From an uncultured Hyphomicrobiales bacterium (lineage in GTDB: Bacteria > Pseudomonadota > Alphaproteobacteria > Rhizobiales > Xanthobacteraceae): a stretch of DNA of 55,468 nt. Position 1 is the first letter of the stretch; the number at the start of each line of letters is the position of its first letter. Below, piece after piece: positions 52,858-55,468 of this stretch. The stretch is from positions 1 through 55,468 of the forward strand of contig CAITJJ010000281.1 in assembly GCA_903892675.1 (NCBI GenBank), given 5' to 3'. A program made the position numbers and the translations under genes. Below the pieces are notes generated by a model. That model was not told the DNA's origin and did no database searches. It saw nothing but the letters and a program-made list of their open reading frames with translations.

Positions 52858-52861
52858 TTAG
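52748..52861 (+). CDS. Possible 37-aa ORF with a consensus ribosome-binding site
   Basis: The ATG at 52748 is preceded by aaaggagg at ideal spacing. It reads MVFSDYRMTTEPHARMQINV... and ends NF-type hydrophobic (SFALQF). I know no homologue. Its stop overlaps the convergent tctC stop by 4 bases. A 7-bp-stem hairpin (ggacgct/agcgtcc, 52811-52830) lies inside its 3' third, which argues for a leader or terminator instead of a conserved peptide. Confidence 0.25.
   Translation: MVFSDYRMTTEPHARMQINVVGRYAKRPFSLSFALQF
52811..52830. terminator. Hairpin near the tctC 3' end
   Basis: The arms ggacgct and agcgtcc pair exactly around a 6-nt loop. On the plus strand gttttcatt follows. On the minus strand it lies 28 bases after the tctC stop and could end that transcript, although the T-tract there is weak. 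Confidence 0.45.
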
Positions 52862-53865
52862 TTCGGCGCCGCCGTGGTTGCGGCCGCTTCTTTCAGGATC
52901 GGAGCCCAGCGCGGGATGTCGGACGCGACGGTCTTGCGCAAATGATCCGGGCCGCGTTCCGCCTTCGGGGGAACGGTGCCGCCGAGATTGCCGAGCTTCT
53001 GCTTGGTCGATGGTTCGTCAAGCGTCTGGTCGAGCGCATCGGCCAACTTGGCGATGATCTCCTTCGGCGTGCCCTTTGGCGCGTAGATCGCGCTCCAGAT
53101 GTTGAGCTGGAAGTCGGGCGCGCCGGCTTCCTTTGACGTCGGCACGTCCGGTATCGCGGCAAGCCGCTCCGGACCAGCGACAACAATGCCCCGTACCTTC
53201 TCGCCCTGGATAGCGGAGACCATCACGACCGCCTGCTCGCACAAATAATCGACATGCCCTCCCATCAAGTCGTTCATTCCCGGACCCATGCCGCGATAGG
53301 CAACCTGTGTGGGTTTGAGATCAAATATCTTGTTGAAGAGAAGGCAGGCCATATGCGCCGTGCCGCCAACGCCACCGTGCGCCTGTTTCACCTCGGCGCC
53401 TTTCGGCTTGGCCCAGGAAACGAACTCTTGCATGGTTTTGGCAGGCAGCGCGGTCTTGATCGAAATGGCAGCTGGCGCATTGGCCGACATACCGATCGGT
53501 TCGAAGTCCTTGTTCGAGTCGTATTTCAGGTTCGGGTAAAACGATGGTGCGGCAATGATCGTGCCCATGCTAGCCGCGAATATCGTATAGCCGTCGCCCT
53601 TGGCCTCGGCCGCCCGCGTCGCACCGATGGTGCCGCCGGCGCCACCGACATTTTCGATGATGATATTCTGTCCGATGTGGCGGCTCATGCCTTCCGCGGC
53701 TATGCGGGCGACGATGTCGCTGGGGCCGCCGGCTGGGAATGGCACGATCATGGTGATGTTCCGTGTTGGGTAGCTTTGTGCATGACCCGGCGACAACTCA
53801 CCGATCGTGAGCGATGCCGCCATAGCTGCGGTGAGAAGAGAAAGAAGCACCGTATTTTTTTTCAC
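52858..53865 (-). CDS. Tripartite tricarboxylate transporter (TctC/Bug) substrate-binding protein
   Basis: A 335-aa periplasmic protein. I start at GTG 53865 (VKKNTVLLSLL), behind gggggg, which gives a proper signal peptide ending GHAQS. The track's 54-residue extension is unlikely. YPTRNITMIVPFPAGGPSD and ENVGGAGGTIG are the Bug-family hallmarks. It strongly resembles the TctC at 16639-17622, and both lack TctA/TctB partners here. It lies upstream of the iclR-ABC-hyu operon on the same strand and may supply a second uptake or sensing route. Confidence 0.94.
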   Translation of the reverse strand: MKKNTVLLSLLTAAMAASLTIGELSPGHAQSYPTRNITMIVPFPAGGPSDIVARIAAEGMSRHIGQNIIIENVGGAGGTIGATRAAEAKGDGYTIFAASMGTIIAAPSFYPNLKYDSNKDFEPIGMSANAPAAISIKTALPAKTMQEFVSWAKPKGAEVKQAHGGVGGTAHMACLLFNKIFDLKPTQVAYRGMGPGMNDLMGGHVDYLCEQAVVMVSAIQGEKVRGIVVAGPERLAAIPDVPTSKEAGAPDFQLNIWSAIYAPKGTPKEIIAKLADALDQTLDEPSTKQKLGNLGGTVPPKAERGPDHLRKTVASDIPRWAPILKEAAATTAAPN

Positions 53866-54065
53866 CGTCGCCCCCCAGTTATAGATTTTTGCGCTTTTCA
53901 GCAGGAACTTCATTTCGTTAAGCCGATGACACAAGTAGAGATCAAAATTTTTGCCATAGCAAACGCAGATTGGATAGGCCTCTATGCTGCAATGCAGCGA
54001 ACTCCGCGAAGTGCCATTAGCGGACATTCAGCCAGATAGAAATGGCGGCACACAAAAAAGTATCA

Positions 54066-54677
54066 TCAAATCGACTTCAACCGATCGAGACCCTTGTTCA
54101 GCAAAAGCGCGACGTTCGGCGCAGGAGGAATTGACAGGACGGCCTGGTGTCCGCGCTCGGACATTTTGCTCCAGGTCTTGGCGAGGATGTCAGCCAATCG
54201 TGTATCGTCGTCGGCGTATTTGCCGGCGAACGCCGCCAATTCATATTTAACGAAGACGATGCAGATGACGTCTTCCAGCGTCTGCACTTCGTCGTCGTCC
54301 TTCAGCCGCTCCTTGCGCACGATGGAAGCGACACGCGCAATCGTCGCCTGATCGTAAGAGAGATCGGCGAGAATGGCCGAGAGCCGCGCCGCATGATGAT
54401 CGCGCAGAGCGAGCCGCCAGCGGTGATAGCCCGGCCGGTCCATCGGATACTGTGTGCGGGGAATGATCCAGCGCTCGATATGTTGGCCGCGCACCGCGAT
54501 CCGGAGCGGCTCGAAAGCGTCCGGTGCGAACGTTGCCAATTCCGCCGACATCCGCATCCCGTAGATCAGATTGGCCGGGCGCGGCGCCCCATCCACCTCC
54601 ACGCTCTTCGGATCGGCGCTATTGGCCGCGTCAATCGCAGCGAAGGCTTTGAGAAGTCGTTGCGTTTCCGAAGTCAT
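54066..54677 (-). CDS. DUF4202 domain-containing protein
   Basis: A 203-aa cytoplasmic protein. I prefer ATG 54677 (MTSETQRLL); the track begins at a GTG three codons earlier. The DUF4202 family is recognisable from AVRGQHIERWIIPRTQYPMDRPGYHRWR, with His and Trp residues set as in HD-like metal sites (LRDHHAARL). The function is unknown, but the family is often adjacent to assimilatory nitrate/nitrite reductase genes, and here it is divergent from nirB. Confidence 0.88.
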   Translation of the reverse strand: MTSETQRLLKAFAAIDAANSADPKSVEVDGAPRPANLIYGMRMSAELATFAPDAFEPLRIAVRGQHIERWIIPRTQYPMDRPGYHRWRLALRDHHAARLSAILADLSYDQATIARVASIVRKERLKDDDEVQTLEDVICIVFVKYELAAFAGKYADDDTRLADILAKTWSKMSERGHQAVLSIPPAPNVALLLNKGLDRLKSI

Positions 54678-54879
54678 CGTTGCCACACAGTAAGAGGATG
54701 AGACACCGCTGATATAACAAATGGCACGACCAGATATGCATAGATTTTAGGCAACATGACCCCAAGGCGAGCAATGGTCACGAACTCGTTCACCGTCACC
54801 GGCCCGAGCAGGCGCCGGAGATGAACCAAGAATGCAGTAGACATAAGCTCTTTTGCAGATCACACCCGCTCTCGCGTTC

Positions 54880-54896
54880 TGGCATAAGGGTTGCAT
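54880..54896 (+). promoter_or_regulatory. Sigma-54 (RpoN) promoter for nirB
   Basis: The sequence tggcataagggttgcat matches TGGCAC-N5-TTGCA with the invariant GG (54881-54882) and GC (54893-54894) separated by exactly 10 bases. A start about 12 bases later falls near 54906, directly at the first leader hairpin. Sigma-54 control through NtrC is expected for nitrogen assimilation genes. I did not find a clear NtrC dyad upstream. Confidence 0.8.
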
Positions 54897-54907
54897 GCTT
54901 TTTCGTC

Positions 54908-54954
54908 GGTCAGTGCTGACCATTCTTCCGACCCATGCGCCCAATGCCGGGCGC
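54908..54954 (+). ncRNA. Tandem-hairpin ANTAR-type antitermination leader (NasT-responsive) of nirB
   Basis: Two hairpins follow the predicted transcription start. P1 is ggtc-AGTGCT-gacc (54908-54921) and P2 is gcgccc-AATGCC-gggcgc (54937-54954), separated by 15 bases. Both hexaloops have A at position 1 and G at position 4, the known recognition pattern of ANTAR-domain proteins such as NasT/NasR. These bind to stop a downstream terminator forming when nitrate or nitrite is present. P1 has only 4 GC-rich pairs (5-6 if the loop closes). Confidence 0.65.
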
Positions 54955-54964
54955 CGAGGACACA

Positions 54965-54994
54965 AACTGTTCGTCGCGCTAGCGCGGCACAGTT
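54965..54994 (+). terminator. Leader hairpin following the ANTAR motif
   Basis: An outer stem aactgt/acagtt encloses a perfect inner palindrome cgcgctagcgcg. It lies 10 bases after P2, the place for the terminator that ANTAR binding would counter. No T-run follows, so assignment as terminator is tentative. Confidence 0.45.
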
Positions 54995-55030
54995 ACGTGC
55001 ACCCAGGTGATCGGAACCCACACATTCGAA

Positions 55031-55066
55031 GCGTGATGCGGGGCTATCGCTAGCCCTCATTCACGC
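55031..55066 (+). terminator. Second strong leader hairpin before nirB
   Basis: The arms gcgtgatgcggggcta and tagccctcattcacgc pair over 16 positions with a few internal mismatches and a tcgc loop. It lies 74 bases before the nirB start. It could be the regulated terminator or a stability element. No T-tract is present. Confidence 0.45.
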
Positions 55067-55139
55067 TGTCGCGGAGTTGCGGAGGCAATCGCCTTCGTCG
55101 GCGTTCTTCGCATTGAGCACGCGCACAGCTGAGGGCGGA

Positions 55140-55415
55140 ATGAAGCAGAAGCTAGTGATCGTCGGCAATGGCATGGCGCCGGGCCGCGCGCTCGACCTGT
55201 TATTCGAGACAGCGCCCGAGGCCTACGAGGTCACGATCTTCAACGCCGAGCCGCGGGTGAACTATGACCGCATCATGCTGTCACCGGTCCTGTCGGGCGA
55301 AAAGTCGTTCGAGGAAATCGTCATTCACGGTGACGGCTGGTACATCAAGCACGGCGTCACGCTCTACAAAGGCGCCAAGGTGACCGGTATCGGAGCTATG
55401 GTCGAAAGTTGGTGA
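55140..55415 (+). pseudogene. nirB: Nitrite reductase large subunit NirB, N-terminal fragment with premature end
   Basis: From ATG 55140, behind gagggcgga, it reads MKQKLVIVGNGMAPGRALDLL..., followed by NYDRIMLSPVLSG and GDGWYIKHGVTLYKGAKVTGI. This is the FAD-binding start of NirB, the NADH-dependent assimilatory nitrite reductase, normally more than 800 aa. After the TGI segment, where NirB continues with an Asp-led strand, the sequence turns into GAMVESW and stops at residue 91. The break at about 55392 looks like an insertion boundary or an assembly junction. Everything before it is well conserved, so the lesion is recent or artificial. Confidence 0.85.
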
Positions 55416-55468
55416 CGGGGTAGATCAGGAAGGCGGCATATCGTGGGGGTAGTTGAAGCCTCCACTTC
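55393..55468. mobile_element. Possible end of an insertion sequence interrupting nirB (cut by window edge)
   Basis: From about gagctatggtcgaaagttgg on, the sequence no longer resembles nirB in any frame. The minus strand reads an open tail ending PPRYAAFLIYPVTNFRP then stop, which could be the C terminus of a transposase near its terminal repeat. Only 76 bases are available, so family and terminal repeat cannot be established. Confidence 0.35.

Noticed and set aside
54723-54745. TGGCACG in tggcacgaccagatatgcat as a sigma-54 -24 element
   Set aside because: The following GC is 13 bases from GG instead of 10. The correct promoter is the tggcataagggttgcat at 54880.
1-55468. CRISPR arrays, tRNA or rRNA genes, prophage genes
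   Set aside because: No regularly spaced repeats, cloverleaf-like sequence, rRNA segments or phage structural genes were noticed on either strand.

Overview
The window is high-GC alphaproteobacterial DNA. It has the character of Hyphomicrobiales (Xanthobacteraceae/Bradyrhizobium-like): catabolic operons packed edge to edge, three IclR-type regulators, Liv-type and Bug/TctC-type solute uptake, and the palindromic dispersed repeats common in that order. No rRNA, tRNA, CRISPR array or complete insertion sequence was seen. The taxonomic guess is inference from gene content and style.

Layout. (1) 1-1388: the minus-strand ABC-F translation factor EttA, cut by the left edge, then a sparse stretch with a 27-bp tandem repeat. 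(2) 2058-14420: a catabolic region. A D-2-hydroxyacid dehydrogenase converges on a resorcylate-decarboxylase-like amidohydrolase. Divergent from that, an IclR regulator heads a long plus-strand operon: cyclase, cupin, SDR, 3-hydroxyacyl-CoA dehydrogenase, LivK-like binding protein, HpaB-type flavin monooxygenase, LivG, LivF, LivH, LivM. It ends in a clear terminator and suggests uptake and oxidation of an aromatic or carboxylic compound. (3) 14475-24542: a second catabolic cluster on the minus strand. In transcription order it is IclR, zinc alcohol dehydrogenase, a three-gene molybdenum hydroxylase with an unusual split, MBL hydrolase, TctC binding protein and an IolD-like ThDP enzyme. A 58-aa protein absent from the ORF track follows. 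(4) 24698-30099: envelope and sugar genes (GmhA-like isomerase, GT2, nucleotide-sugar dehydrogenase), divergent from a flippase-like UPF0104 protein, an MFS carrier and a hotdog thioesterase. (5) 30161-37529: a small XRE regulator with its own palindromes, then hyfB-C-E-F-G-I, a hydrogenase-4-like membrane complex whose large subunit has lost most of its nickel ligands (Ehr-like). (6) 37533-42779: RraA-like and FAH-family genes, then two cell-envelope peptidase-like genes, the second split by an apparent 1-nt frameshift. (7) 42831-53865: a third minus-strand catabolic operon (IclR, NMT1-type ABC transporter, oligogalacturonate-lyase-like beta-propeller, DUF1445, HyuA, HyuB) preceded by another TctC gene. 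(8) 54066-55468: DUF4202 divergent from nirB. The nirB upstream region carries a sigma-54 promoter and a two-hairpin leader with A1/G4 hexaloops, as expected for NasT-type (ANTAR) antitermination. The nirB reading frame diverges after about 84 codons and stops at 91, probably at an insertion.

The parts most worth a second look are the nirB promoter/leader and its interruption, the split molybdenum hydroxylase, the nickel-ligand-deficient Hyf complex, the HyuAB-DUF1445 association, and the frameshifted peptidase-like gene.
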